The translations under genes were made by a program, and so were the position numbers. The notes beneath the pieces were generated by a model, which was not told the DNA's origin, made no database searches, and was given only the letters and a program-made list of their open reading frames with translations. DNA of 64,000 nucleotides from positions 1-64,000 of the forward strand of contig JAVBQL010000008.1 of assembly GCA_031549085.1 (NCBI GenBank). The letters run 5' to 3'. Below are positions 1-9,416 of this stretch, in pieces. Origin of the DNA: JAVBQL01 sp031549085 (GTDB lineage Bacteria; Spirochaetota; GWE2-31-10; MWDO01). The stretch's first letter is position 1; each line of letters begins with the position of its first letter.

Positions 1-67
1 TTTTTTTATGTTTTTTTTTCAAAAAAGCAAAATCTATTAAAAAATCTTTTTTAACTGTTGTAATTAT

Positions 68-1114
68 TCAAAATTTTTTGTTATATTTTTTTGTTTTAAT
101 GTTTAACACGACTCTCTCCTCTCCATTCTCCTTTATCTCCTCCTCATATGCATCAATCAAAAATGCAAGAGTCGCTCTGTCAGCACCAGCCGCAGGCTCA
201 ATTACATATGGGGTATATCGCTCTTTGGTCTCCTCATTAAAGTAGCTGGTATCCTTCCCGCTATGCTCCTGATGTGTCTTTAGGTCAAAGTCGGTTCTAT
301 TTGCAATACCCTCAAGCTCATCAAAGCCCCACGGATATCTATATTCAACATCAGCACAAGCCTTCGCATAGTGGGCAAGTTCGCTCTTCTCATGCTCTCT
401 AATTCGGATATTCTCCTCAATAATACCATATTGAAGATACCACTTTTTTCTTTCATCAATCCAATATTGATACCACTTCTCATCTTCACCCGGCTTTACA
501 AAAAACTCCATCTCCATCTGTTCAAACTCTCTGGTTCTAAAGATAAAGTTACCCGGAGTTATCTCATTTCTAAATGATTTTCCAATCTGCCCAATACCAA
601 AAGGAGGTTTCATTCTTGATGTGAACTGCACATTTTTGAAGTTGACAAAGATACCCTGTGCAGTCTCCGGTCTTAAGTATACCACAGCTCCAGCGTCCTC
701 AACTGGTCCCATAAAAGTTTTAAACATAAGGTTGAAGTTTCTTGCCTCAGTTAGCTCACCTCCGCACTCTGGACACTTTGTTGGATCTTCAAGCTTATCC
801 TGTCTCCATCTCTTCTTACACTTCTTGCAGTCAACCAGTGGGTCGGTAAAGTTTTTCAAGTGTCCCGACGCCTCCCACACCTTTGGGCTCATAAGTATAG
901 AGCAATCAATACCAACAATATCTTTTCTTCTGTGGATCATATAGTCCCACCAAGCATTTTTTACATTGCGTTTTAGTTCAACTCCTAAAGGGCCATAGTC
1001 CCAGCATGAGTTTAAACCGCCATAGATCTCTGAAGATTGAAATACAAAGCCTCTTCGCTTTGATAGTGAGACAATCTTCTCCATTATTGTGCTGCTATCA
1101 AGTTCTTTTTTCAT
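68..1114 (-). CDS. glyS: Glycyl-tRNA synthetase, C-terminally truncated
   Basis: Class II, alpha2-type glycyl-tRNA synthetase, which charges tRNA-Gly with glycine. The N-terminal catalytic core is well conserved: GLNSCWDYGPLGVELK (motif 1 region), a zinc-type CKKCKKRW…CPECGGEL insertion, FRNEITPGNFIFRTREFEQ (motif 2) and EPAAGADRATLAFL (motif 3). At 348 residues it is about 110 short of the usual 440-500. After ERVVLNI the reading frame becomes Lys/Asn-rich low complexity and stops. No frame in the remaining 67 bases resembles the usual HPxLAP-type start of the anticodon-binding domain. An AGGAT ribosome site precedes the ATG. Either the gene is truncated or split, or there is an assembly error near the window edge. 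Confidence 0.9.
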   Translation of the reverse strand: MKKELDSSTIMEKIVSLSKRRGFVFQSSEIYGGLNSCWDYGPLGVELKRNVKNAWWDYMIHRRKDIVGIDCSILMSPKVWEASGHLKNFTDPLVDCKKCKKRWRQDKLEDPTKCPECGGELTEARNFNLMFKTFMGPVEDAGAVVYLRPETAQGIFVNFKNVQFTSRMKPPFGIGQIGKSFRNEITPGNFIFRTREFEQMEMEFFVKPGEDEKWYQYWIDERKKWYLQYGIIEENIRIREHEKSELAHYAKACADVEYRYPWGFDELEGIANRTDFDLKTHQEHSGKDTSYFNEETKERYTPYVIEPAAGADRATLAFLIDAYEEEIKENGEERVVLNIKTKKYNKKF

Positions 1115-1273
1115 TTTTTATCCTAAAAATAGATGATTACTAGATTTTCTAAACTAAATATATAGAAGAATTTATAACAGAAAATAGTAAACATGTAAAT
1201 TATTATTTTTTTAAATAAGGTGAAAGTTCAATTTTATAATATAATAATAAAATACGAATAATCAATAGTTTTG

Positions 1274-3058
1274 CTACCTCTTCCTTTGAAAGATCTTCTC
1301 AAGTCCATCCTTTGCGATCTCAAAGTGAGATGGTCTCCCATGTGGACAATTTTTTATGCCTGCATCAAGATATCGTTTTACCAAATCTTCCAAGTCAGCC
1401 TGATAGACTCTATCACCCTTCTTTATAGCATTTTTGCATGAGGACTCTATCAATATATCATCAATCACTGAAGAGTTTATCCCCCCCTTTGTTTCAAGGA
1501 AGTTGACAATAGCCTCTATCTCATCTTTGTTATCTTTGATAGCCAAAAGCTCTGGCATCTCCTTTATCACAATGGTATTCTCATCTCTTGTCTCAATTAG
1601 GAAACTATTTTTATTTAGATACTCTATTCTCTCCTCTGTCTCACTGTCCCACTTGTGAACTTCAGCTACCTTTGGAATTAGAAGCTTTGTTTTGCTATTA
1701 GATGAGTTATACCTACTTTTTTTCTCGATATACCTTAATGACTCATCTGCTGCGTGCTGGTCAATTAAGATAATTTTATCATCAAGTTCTACTATTATAT
1801 ATGTAAGGTAGGCTACTCCCAATATCCTATAGTTTTTATTTTCATAATAATACTCATCATTATAACTAGAGGTTGGAAAACTACTTTTAGGAGGAGAATT
1901 CTCATTTTGAAAGTAGGTCTCTTTTAGCTCTCTGCTATCGATGGTTATTGTTATACTGTTATCACTAACATTATTATCCTCAAACAAGGCAAAATCATCA
2001 CTGCTATTTTCATCTATACTATATTTGTTCAAATTAAAATCTGTCAAATCCCTCTTAACAATATTACCAAAAGCCTTTACAACAGAACTCTGTATCGCAA
2101 GGAAGATATCACTCTGATTAAAAAACTTAATCTCCTTTTTTGCTGGATGGATATTCACATCAATAAGTGTTGGATCTATATTTATAAAGAAAAATATCAA
2201 TGGATATCTGTTTGGAGAGACAAAGTTTTTTATCCCACCACTTATAGCAGAGTAGAAAAAGCCAACATTAACATTTCTACTATTTACAAAGAGCTCCTGA
2301 AAGCGCCTGTTGTCAAAAAATATATCTGGTGATGAGTGATACAAAGTTATATCTATACTATTTGATAGCTTATACTCATATTTATAGATGGTAAATTTAT
2401 TTTCGTTTTTATAGATCGAAAAAAACGCCTTTTCAAAATCACCATCGCCGCTTGTAGCAAATATTAGCTTATCATTATTGTAAAGTTTAAATGATATACT
2501 TAGGTGAGCTAAGGCTTTTAGTGTAACTATCTGTTTAACAGAGTTTAGCTCTATACTATTCGATTTTAAAAACTTCTTTCTCGCAGGCAGATTATAGAAG
2601 AGGTCAGCCACCTCTATCCTTGTCCCTTTGATAGCCCCTGTTGAGGTTATCTTAAACTTATTATCTCCAAAATTGGAGAGTTTACTCCCCTCTTTTGTAC
2701 CTGTTTCGTCTCTATTGGATATTATTGTAAAGTATGAGACTGTTTGAATTGAGTAGAGCGCCTCCCCTCTAAAACCAAGTGTTCTTATATTATTTAGATC
2801 ATCAATATCATAGAGCTTGCTTGTTGCATGCTTTTTTAATATGAGATCAAAGTCCGCCCTATCAATCCCTGCTCCATTATCAACTACAACAATTAATTTC
2901 GTTCCGCCATCAACAAGCTTGATAGTTATCTCACTTCCGCCAGCATCAACAGAATTATCAATAAGCTCCCTAACAACAGAGGCAGGTCTCTCAATTACCT
3001 CGCCAGCAGCTATTTTTGATGATATATCTTCAGGCAAAATCGCAATTTTTTTATTCAT
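1274..3058 (-). CDS. mutL: DNA mismatch repair protein MutL
   Basis: Mismatch-repair matchmaker and likely latent endonuclease. The GHKL ATPase half is clear: IAAGEVIERPASVVRELIDN (motif I), DNGAGI and GFRGEAL. The C-terminal dimerisation/endonuclease half carries DQHAADE at about residue 431, an SCKNAIKKGD block and CPHGRP at about 571, the metal-site motif of endonuclease-type MutL. In the usual DQHA(X)2E(X)4E signature the second Glu is displaced by one residue (ESLRYIE). Length 594 is normal. The ATG follows TATAGGTATATT, a short ribosome site. The gene is divergent from the clp gene at 3240; no mutS is present in the window. Confidence 0.95.
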   Translation of the reverse strand: MNKKIAILPEDISSKIAAGEVIERPASVVRELIDNSVDAGGSEITIKLVDGGTKLIVVVDNGAGIDRADFDLILKKHATSKLYDIDDLNNIRTLGFRGEALYSIQTVSYFTIISNRDETGTKEGSKLSNFGDNKFKITSTGAIKGTRIEVADLFYNLPARKKFLKSNSIELNSVKQIVTLKALAHLSISFKLYNNDKLIFATSGDGDFEKAFFSIYKNENKFTIYKYEYKLSNSIDITLYHSSPDIFFDNRRFQELFVNSRNVNVGFFYSAISGGIKNFVSPNRYPLIFFFINIDPTLIDVNIHPAKKEIKFFNQSDIFLAIQSSVVKAFGNIVKRDLTDFNLNKYSIDENSSDDFALFEDNNVSDNSITITIDSRELKETYFQNENSPPKSSFPTSSYNDEYYYENKNYRILGVAYLTYIIVELDDKIILIDQHAADESLRYIEKKSRYNSSNSKTKLLIPKVAEVHKWDSETEERIEYLNKNSFLIETRDENTIVIKEMPELLAIKDNKDEIEAIVNFLETKGGINSSVIDDILIESSCKNAIKKGDRVYQADLEDLVKRYLDAGIKNCPHGRPSHFEIAKDGLEKIFQRKR

Positions 3059-3239
3059 AATATACCTATATAAAAAATAGAGGCTATTGTCAAAATTTAT
3101 GTTTTATATATTCTTTTTAAGAAAACAATCTTATTTAGTTACAATATATGTTATACAACAACAATTTATTTCAATAAAAAAGTTTTTCTATTATTATTAA
3201 GTTATATTTTAATACAATCTTTATATATGGAGTTTTCAC

Positions 3240-5678
3240 TTGTTTCAAAAATATTTGAGATTATGTACTGAAAAAGTTTTACAGGCAATAAATATTGGCT
3301 CTATTGAACTTGCAAATTTTAAACAACATATATTTTCACCAGAGTTTATTCTGCTTGGTATTATTGAGCAGGAGGATTCTATTGTTACAAAAATATTAGA
3401 TGAGGTGGGTTTCACTTCACAAATAATAATAGATGATATGCTTGAAAAAATCTACTCTATTCAGGAATCAAAAGAGTACAACCAAAGTGAACAGCAGGCA
3501 AATATATCATTTAGCCCTGATGTAGAGAAGCTCTTCAGTATAGCATATGATGAGATGCAGAGATTTGAGGATAGGTACATCTCCACAGGAACACTCTTTT
3601 TGGCTTTTCTTAATTCATCAATTCAGCCCTCATCAAAGATACTATATGATATGGGCCTAGAATATCATAGCTTGAGAGAGGCATTGATAAACATAAAATC
3701 AGGTATTGCTATAAAATCGAGAGACGGAGAATCCAAAGAGAGCATTATTAAAACATATGGCAAAGATTTAACCATGCTTGCCAAAAAAAATATGCTTGAC
3801 CCAGTTATTGGTTTTGATAGTGAGGTAGATAGAATGATCGAGATACTATCAAGAAGAGGTAAAAATAATCCATTAATTATTGGAAAATCAGGCGTTGGGA
3901 AGAGTGTCTTGATAGAAAAATTTGCAGCCCTTATTATAGCTGGAAGAGTGCCCAAAAAATTTATAAAAAAAAGAGTAGTCCAGATTGATTTCTCATCTCT
4001 CATTGCTGCATCAAAATTTAAGGGAGAGTTTGAGGAGAAGTTGAATTCTCTGATAAGTATAGTTAACAGCTCTGGTGGTTCTATAATAATATTTATAGAT
4101 GAGATACAGACACTCTTAGATAGCAATATGGGGACAAAACCATTTGACTTACTGAAACCAATCTTGCTGCAAAATCAGATACAAATAATCGCAACAGCTA
4201 CTCAAGAGAGCTACAAAAAGATTGTAGAAAAAGATAAGACAATTGCAAGAAGATTTCAAAATATAACATTAGACGAGCCAAATCTAAATGAGACCATAGA
4301 GATATTAAATGGTTTAAAATCTAAATATGAAGATTTTCATAAGATAAAATATTCTGATGATGCAATAAGGTCTGCAGCAAGCCTCTCTATGAAATATATA
4401 AACGATAAGTTTTTGCCCGATAAGGCTATTGATCTCCTTGATGAGGCTGGAGCAAAAAAGTATTTAGCAATCACCAATGTATCTCCTGATATATTGGAAC
4501 TTGAAACAACAATAGAAAACTTTAAAAAAGAGCAGGCAATAGCTTTTAGAAATAATAATATAGATGAAGTTGTTAGATACCATAATGAAATAAACTTAAG
4601 AGAGAAAGATTTAGATAAACTTACAGCAATCTCTATAAACAATGAACCCAAAAGCAGCATTGTTACAGAGGAGGATATAGCAAACCTCATAAGTAAAACA
4701 ACCTCCATCCCAGTCTCAAAAATAGTTGAAGATGAGGCTAACAAGCTAAAAAATATGGAGCAAAATCTTCACAAAAGAATTATCTCGCAAGATGAGGCTA
4801 TATCATCAGTCTCGAATGCTATAAGACGAAATAGGTCTGGAATAAAAGATCCAAATAGGCCAATTGGTACTTTTCTATTTTTGGGTCCCACAGGTGTTGG
4901 TAAGACTGAACTTGCAAAGGCTTTAGCTCTATTTCTATTTGATGATGAGACAAAAATTATCAGACTTGATATGTCTGAATATATGGAAAAACATAGTGTC
5001 TCAAAGATAATTGGGGCTCCTCCCGGATACATTGGATATGACGAAGGCGGGCAGCTAACAGATAAGATACGAAGAGCCCCCTACTCTATCGTTTTGTTTG
5101 ATGAGATAGAGAAGGCTCATCAAGATGTATTTAATATACTGCTGCAGATTTTTGATGAGGGGCATCTAACAGATAGTCAGGGGGTAAAAGCTGATTTTAA
5201 AAACTCTATAATTATCTGTACATCTAATTTGGGCTCCTCAAAAATATTTGATCTCAATAAAAAGATAGGTTTTGCTACACCTACTTCAAATAGTGAAGAC
5301 TACTCTCTTATAAAGGAGAGCATCCTTGAAGAGACAAAGAAGTTCTTTAGAGCAGAGTTTCTAAACAGACTTGATGATATTATCGTTTTCCACCCACTAA
5401 CAAAAGAGAATATTTTAGCTATAACGGATATATATCTATCAAAACTTACAGATAAATTGGATACTATTGGTTATAAAATCTCATTTTCAAGAGAGGTTAG
5501 AGAGAAGTTGGCAGAGCTTGGAACCTCAGTTGAGTTTGGTGCTAGACCTTTACGAAGAGTTATTGAAAGCAGGGTTGAAAATGTATTAAGCATGATGCTT
5601 ATATCAAAAGAAATTGAGAAAGGCGATGAACTTGAAGTAAAATTAGAAAATGGTGAGATAGTAATTTCAAGACAGTGA
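3240..5678 (+). CDS. ClpC/ClpA-family AAA+ unfoldase (paralogue 1)
   Basis: Hsp100 unfoldase that would feed substrates to ClpP. An N-terminal Clp repeat domain (about 1-145) is followed by AAA module D1 with GKSGVGKS at about 213 and FIDEIQTLL, a middle region with a short helical insert (about 410-470), then D2 with GPTGVGKT at about 548 and VLFDEIEKAH. A pore-loop GAPPGYIGYDEGG is present. The tripeptide IGF at about 675 matches the ClpP-docking loop. D1 is more divergent than in the second Clp gene at 56465. The start is TTG, supported by TGGAG upstream; no ATG near the N-terminus fits the domain. No clpP is in the window. Confidence 0.85.
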   Translation: MFQKYLRLCTEKVLQAINIGSIELANFKQHIFSPEFILLGIIEQEDSIVTKILDEVGFTSQIIIDDMLEKIYSIQESKEYNQSEQQANISFSPDVEKLFSIAYDEMQRFEDRYISTGTLFLAFLNSSIQPSSKILYDMGLEYHSLREALINIKSGIAIKSRDGESKESIIKTYGKDLTMLAKKNMLDPVIGFDSEVDRMIEILSRRGKNNPLIIGKSGVGKSVLIEKFAALIIAGRVPKKFIKKRVVQIDFSSLIAASKFKGEFEEKLNSLISIVNSSGGSIIIFIDEIQTLLDSNMGTKPFDLLKPILLQNQIQIIATATQESYKKIVEKDKTIARRFQNITLDEPNLNETIEILNGLKSKYEDFHKIKYSDDAIRSAASLSMKYINDKFLPDKAIDLLDEAGAKKYLAITNVSPDILELETTIENFKKEQAIAFRNNNIDEVVRYHNEINLREKDLDKLTAISINNEPKSSIVTEEDIANLISKTTSIPVSKIVEDEANKLKNMEQNLHKRIISQDEAISSVSNAIRRNRSGIKDPNRPIGTFLFLGPTGVGKTELAKALALFLFDDETKIIRLDMSEYMEKHSVSKIIGAPPGYIGYDEGGQLTDKIRRAPYSIVLFDEIEKAHQDVFNILLQIFDEGHLTDSQGVKADFKNSIIICTSNLGSSKIFDLNKKIGFATPTSNSEDYSLIKESILEETKKFFRAEFLNRLDDIIVFHPLTKENILAITDIYLSKLTDKLDTIGYKISFSREVREKLAELGTSVEFGARPLRRVIESRVENVLSMMLISKEIEKGDELEVKLENGEIVISRQ

Positions 5679-5851
5679 GAGTTAATATAATAATTTTTTC
5701 TCAATTCTCCCCCATCCAGAAATAGATAAAAACATCAAATGTAAAAAATGTTGACTTTAAAACTATAATAGCTTTATACAAGTATAATACAATTTTTATT
5801 TAAATATATTCAAAATAGGTAACATCATGAGTATATTAAGGAAACTATTTT

Positions 5852-6784
5852 ATGAAAAGAGCACTATTTTTTGTTTTTCTACTATTTACTCCATTTTCTG
5901 TTTTTTCTCTAAAACCTGTTCCAGATAAGATAATTGTCCAAGTTGATGATGATGCCACCTACCAAATTCAGGTCGGTGCATATAAGAAGATAGAGAATGC
6001 AAACCATATATTCTCCCTATTAGAAAAGAGTGGGTTTACTCCAAATTATGAGAAGTATCTCGACTTTATGAGAGTAAAAATTGTTGATGTGAAAGCAAAT
6101 CAAGTAATTAAAAATCTTGAAAAACTAAAAAATCTTAATATCAACGATGTAATTATTAGAAAGGGTAAAAACAGTAACCTCCTATCAGAAAAGTGGGAAA
6201 TTCTCTCTCCAGATGCTATCTACTCATCATTTGAGTTCAATCAAGATGGAAATTATATTGTTTTAGAAAATGATGAGTATAAAACAGTCCATTTTGGGAA
6301 CTATGAGATGACTGCAAAGAATATATATAATTTGATCGATTTAGGTATTGTAAAGGTTGCAAATAATAATGGCAAAGATGTGCTCTTCTCATTTGCTACT
6401 ATTGATGAACCAGAAAAAGAGCTAAACCTAACAGCAGCAAAATCTGAAGTAATATCAAGTAGTCAAAAGACGGATATGTTCTCTAGAACTTGGAAATTGG
6501 TTGAGACTACTAGTACAATTAGCGAAGTAGGAGATATATTATTTATTTCTGATGTTGGTACCTATTTCTTTACAACAGGCTCTGGAGAACGTAAACATAG
6601 AGAACCATCTCAATGGAAATGGTATGATGAGGAGAATAATTTGTTTGAATACTCACATGATGATGGATTTAGCTGGTATAAAATCGAAAATTCTAATTTA
6701 ACAAAAGAGTTTTACACGCTAACTGATGCTGCCGGCAGTTTTTATAGATTTGTACCTGCTAGAGATCAATCTAGAGATCAATAG
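5852..6784 (+). CDS. Exported SPOR-domain protein
   Basis: A signal peptide (MKRALFFVFLLFTPFSVFS) leads into a SPOR-like domain at about residues 36-112 (YQIQVGAYKKIENANHIFSLL…). SPOR domains bind denuded peptidoglycan glycans at sites of wall remodelling. The remaining 200 residues, with several Trp and Tyr and an aspartate-rich C-terminus, match no family I recognise. The ATG follows AAGGA with good spacing. It lies 32 bp upstream of the first of three WG-repeat genes on the same strand and is probably cotranscribed with them, so a joint envelope role is plausible but unproven. Confidence 0.75.
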   Translation: MKRALFFVFLLFTPFSVFSLKPVPDKIIVQVDDDATYQIQVGAYKKIENANHIFSLLEKSGFTPNYEKYLDFMRVKIVDVKANQVIKNLEKLKNLNINDVIIRKGKNSNLLSEKWEILSPDAIYSSFEFNQDGNYIVLENDEYKTVHFGNYEMTAKNIYNLIDLGIVKVANNNGKDVLFSFATIDEPEKELNLTAAKSEVISSSQKTDMFSRTWKLVETTSTISEVGDILFISDVGTYFFTTGSGERKHREPSQWKWYDEENNLFEYSHDDGFSWYKIENSNLTKEFYTLTDAAGSFYRFVPARDQSRDQ

Positions 6785-6816
6785 AGAGAGAGCCCCTTAC
6801 TTTAAAGGATATAACA

Positions 6817-8187
6817 GTGAAAAAACTGATCTCTATACTTTTTTTTCTTTTCCTTATTCAAAATATCTATCCAACAAAAAATTTCAAAAATATATATGAT
6901 GAAATTAGTGAATTCACAAAAAATGAACTCATTGCTGTAAAGAAAAATAGAAAGTGGGGAGTAGTCAATAGAGATGGAGAGCTTTTAACTCCTCTTAAAT
7001 ATGACAATATAAGAGAATTTGATGATGAATTTGTGCTGGTAAATATAGATGATACCACTTCAGATAGTAACTACAACTCCTATTGGAGAGGAAAGTGGGG
7101 CTTGCTGAATAAAAATGGAGAAGAGATAACTCCAATAAAATATAGTCGTATAGAAAAATTTGGCTTTGAATCCAGAATAAGTTCTGATGATGAGTTTATA
7201 TTTATAAATATCGATGATGGAAAGCTAGCAGATGGATATACTAATCTATATTGGAGAGGAAAATGGGGACTTATTAATAGAGAGGGAAGAGAGATTGTTC
7301 CAGCAAAATATGATATCATATTAAACTTTAGTGATGGGTTGGCCCCAGTTAATATTGGGGTTAATGGAATGGGTGAAAGAGGCGGCTCAGGAAAAAATAT
7401 AGCATATTATGGTGGAAAGTGGGGATTTATTGATAGAGATGGGAGAGAGGCTATACCACTTAAATATAATGATGTAGAACATTTTCATGATGGAGTGGCT
7501 GCCATCATCTATAAAAATAAAATTGGTTTTATTAACAAAATGGGCAGAGAAATCATTCCTCCTATATATGATGGAGATCCATGGTCTTTTGATTATCAAA
7601 ATTTCTCAGATGGAGTTATAAAACTTAAACTCAATGGCAAGTGGGGATTTGTTGATAAAAATGGAAAAAAGATAGGTGATTTTATATATGATTATGTTGG
7701 CAATTTTGGAGGAGGGATAGCTGCTGTCCATAAGAATAAAAAGCTTGGATTTATTAATAAAGATGGGAAATTAATAGTCCCTCTTATATATGATCCTCTA
7801 TATGATCAAGAGAGAGATAATATCTATGATTATGAGATAACCTCTATTTTACTCAGTGAGGGGCTGGTTTCTGTTATTCTAAATGACAAACTTGGTTTTA
7901 TTGATAAGAGCGGCAAGGAGATAATTCCTTTCATATATGAACCATTCACCTCATATGAAAATGTGATTATTAGTTATTTCTCAGAAGGCTTGGCACCTGT
8001 TCTTCTTAATGGCAAATTTGGTTTTATAGATAGAGAGGGAAAAGAAATTCTACCTTTCATTTATGATAGTCATGTATGTTTGTATGATTATCAAGACTAC
8101 TGCTTTAAAGATGGAAAGGCCCGAGTACACCTCAATGGCAAGTGGGGATTTATAGACAAAAAGGGGAATTTTACATTAGAAAGATAG
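6817..8187 (+). CDS. Exported WG-repeat protein 1
   Basis: Signal peptide (MKKLISILFFLFLIQNIYP), then about ten WG (KWG) repeats of roughly 35-45 residues of the pattern GKWGFIDKxGKEIIPxxYD…FSEGLAxV, ending in GKWGFIDKKGNFTLER. WG repeats form beta-rich solenoid or propeller-like folds of unknown ligand. The start is GTG, preceded by AAAGGATATAACA; the two following paralogues have almost the same ribosome site (AGGATATA). It shares most repeats in order with the next two genes, so the trio arose by tandem duplication. Function unknown; a surface or periplasmic binding role is an inference. Confidence 0.8.
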   Translation: MKKLISILFFLFLIQNIYPTKNFKNIYDEISEFTKNELIAVKKNRKWGVVNRDGELLTPLKYDNIREFDDEFVLVNIDDTTSDSNYNSYWRGKWGLLNKNGEEITPIKYSRIEKFGFESRISSDDEFIFINIDDGKLADGYTNLYWRGKWGLINREGREIVPAKYDIILNFSDGLAPVNIGVNGMGERGGSGKNIAYYGGKWGFIDRDGREAIPLKYNDVEHFHDGVAAIIYKNKIGFINKMGREIIPPIYDGDPWSFDYQNFSDGVIKLKLNGKWGFVDKNGKKIGDFIYDYVGNFGGGIAAVHKNKKLGFINKDGKLIVPLIYDPLYDQERDNIYDYEITSILLSEGLVSVILNDKLGFIDKSGKEIIPFIYEPFTSYENVIISYFSEGLAPVLLNGKFGFIDREGKEILPFIYDSHVCLYDYQDYCFKDGKARVHLNGKWGFIDKKGNFTLER

Positions 8188-8200
8188 AGAGGATATATAA

Positions 8201-9403
8201 ATGAAAAAAACTATCGTTATACTATTTTCACTAATCATGCTACAAAATATCTACTCAACAAAAAACCTTAAAGATCAATATGATGAGGTTAAGGAATTCA
8301 GTAAACATAATTTAACTGCTGTTAAAAAAGATGGAAAGTGGGGAATTATCAATAAGACGCCACTCAAATATGATGATATAAGAGAGTTTGATGATGAATT
8401 TATTTTGGTTAATATAAATAATGAAAAAGAGAGTGAATATAGAGGATATCGTGACTCTTGGATAGGCAAGTGGGGATTGATGGATAAAAATGGAAGAGAG
8501 GTTGTGCCTATCAAGTATGATGTTATTAAACATTTCTCAAATGGGCTTGCCGCTGTAAATATCGGTTTTGAAGGGATAGCAGAGCGTGGTGGTTTTGGAA
8601 AATGTGTAATATATTGTGGTGGAAAATGGGGGTTTATTGATAGAGCTGGCAAAGAAGTTATTACTCTTAAATATAGTGATACAGAGGGATTTCGTGGTGA
8701 TTTAGCGCCAGTTTTATATAAAGATAAGATGGGCTTCATTGATAAAACAGGCAAAGAAGTCATTCTTCCTATATATGATGATGATCCATGGTATCATACT
8801 TATCAAAACTTTTCGGATGGAGTAATCAAGCTTAAACTCAATGGCAAGTGGGGATTTATTGATAAGAGTGGAAAAAAGATAGGCAATTTTATATATGACT
8901 ATGCCTCCGATTTTTCAGAGGGAGTCGCTGCTGTTGGTATAGATAAAAAGCTTGGATTTATTGATAAGAGCGGAAAACTTGTAATCCCTCTTAAATATGA
9001 TATATATCCCGAATATCATACATATCCCATCCCTGATTATGAGATGTCTGCTACCTTCTTTAGAGAGGGGTTAGCTGCTGTTGTTCTTAGTGGCAAACTT
9101 GGGTTTATTGATAAGAGCGGAAAAGAGGCAATACCATTCATCTATGAACCTCTCTGCACATACTATGAGAACATAATGATAAGTTTTTTTAGTGAGGGGC
9201 TGGCTCCCGTTCTTTTTAATGGAAAATTTGGTTTTATAGATAAAAATGGCAGGGAAATTATTCCATTTATTTATGATAACAGCGAGGACTATTATATATT
9301 CTATGAAGAAGACTACTGCTTTAAAAATGGAAAAGCAAAAGTAGTGTTTGACGGTAAGCAAGTCTATATAGATAAAAAGGGTAACTTTATTTCAGAAGAA
9401 TAG
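8201..9403 (+). CDS. Exported WG-repeat protein 2
   Basis: Second of three tandem paralogues, 13 bp after the first. It has a signal peptide (MKKTIVILFSLIMLQNIYS) and about nine WG repeats. Compared with paralogue 1, part of the first repeat (the DGELLTP segment) is deleted so that KWGIINKTPLKYDD is fused. The terminal repeat has lost the WG signature (GKQVYIDKKGNFISEE). Ribosome site AGAGGATATATAA. Repeat-to-repeat similarity with paralogue 1 is higher by position than within the protein, which argues for whole-gene duplication followed by local loss. Ligand and function unknown. Confidence 0.8.
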   Translation: MKKTIVILFSLIMLQNIYSTKNLKDQYDEVKEFSKHNLTAVKKDGKWGIINKTPLKYDDIREFDDEFILVNINNEKESEYRGYRDSWIGKWGLMDKNGREVVPIKYDVIKHFSNGLAAVNIGFEGIAERGGFGKCVIYCGGKWGFIDRAGKEVITLKYSDTEGFRGDLAPVLYKDKMGFIDKTGKEVILPIYDDDPWYHTYQNFSDGVIKLKLNGKWGFIDKSGKKIGNFIYDYASDFSEGVAAVGIDKKLGFIDKSGKLVIPLKYDIYPEYHTYPIPDYEMSATFFREGLAAVVLSGKLGFIDKSGKEAIPFIYEPLCTYYENIMISFFSEGLAPVLFNGKFGFIDKNGREIIPFIYDNSEDYYIFYEEDYCFKNGKAKVVFDGKQVYIDKKGNFISEE

Positions 9404-9416
9404 AAAGGATATACCA

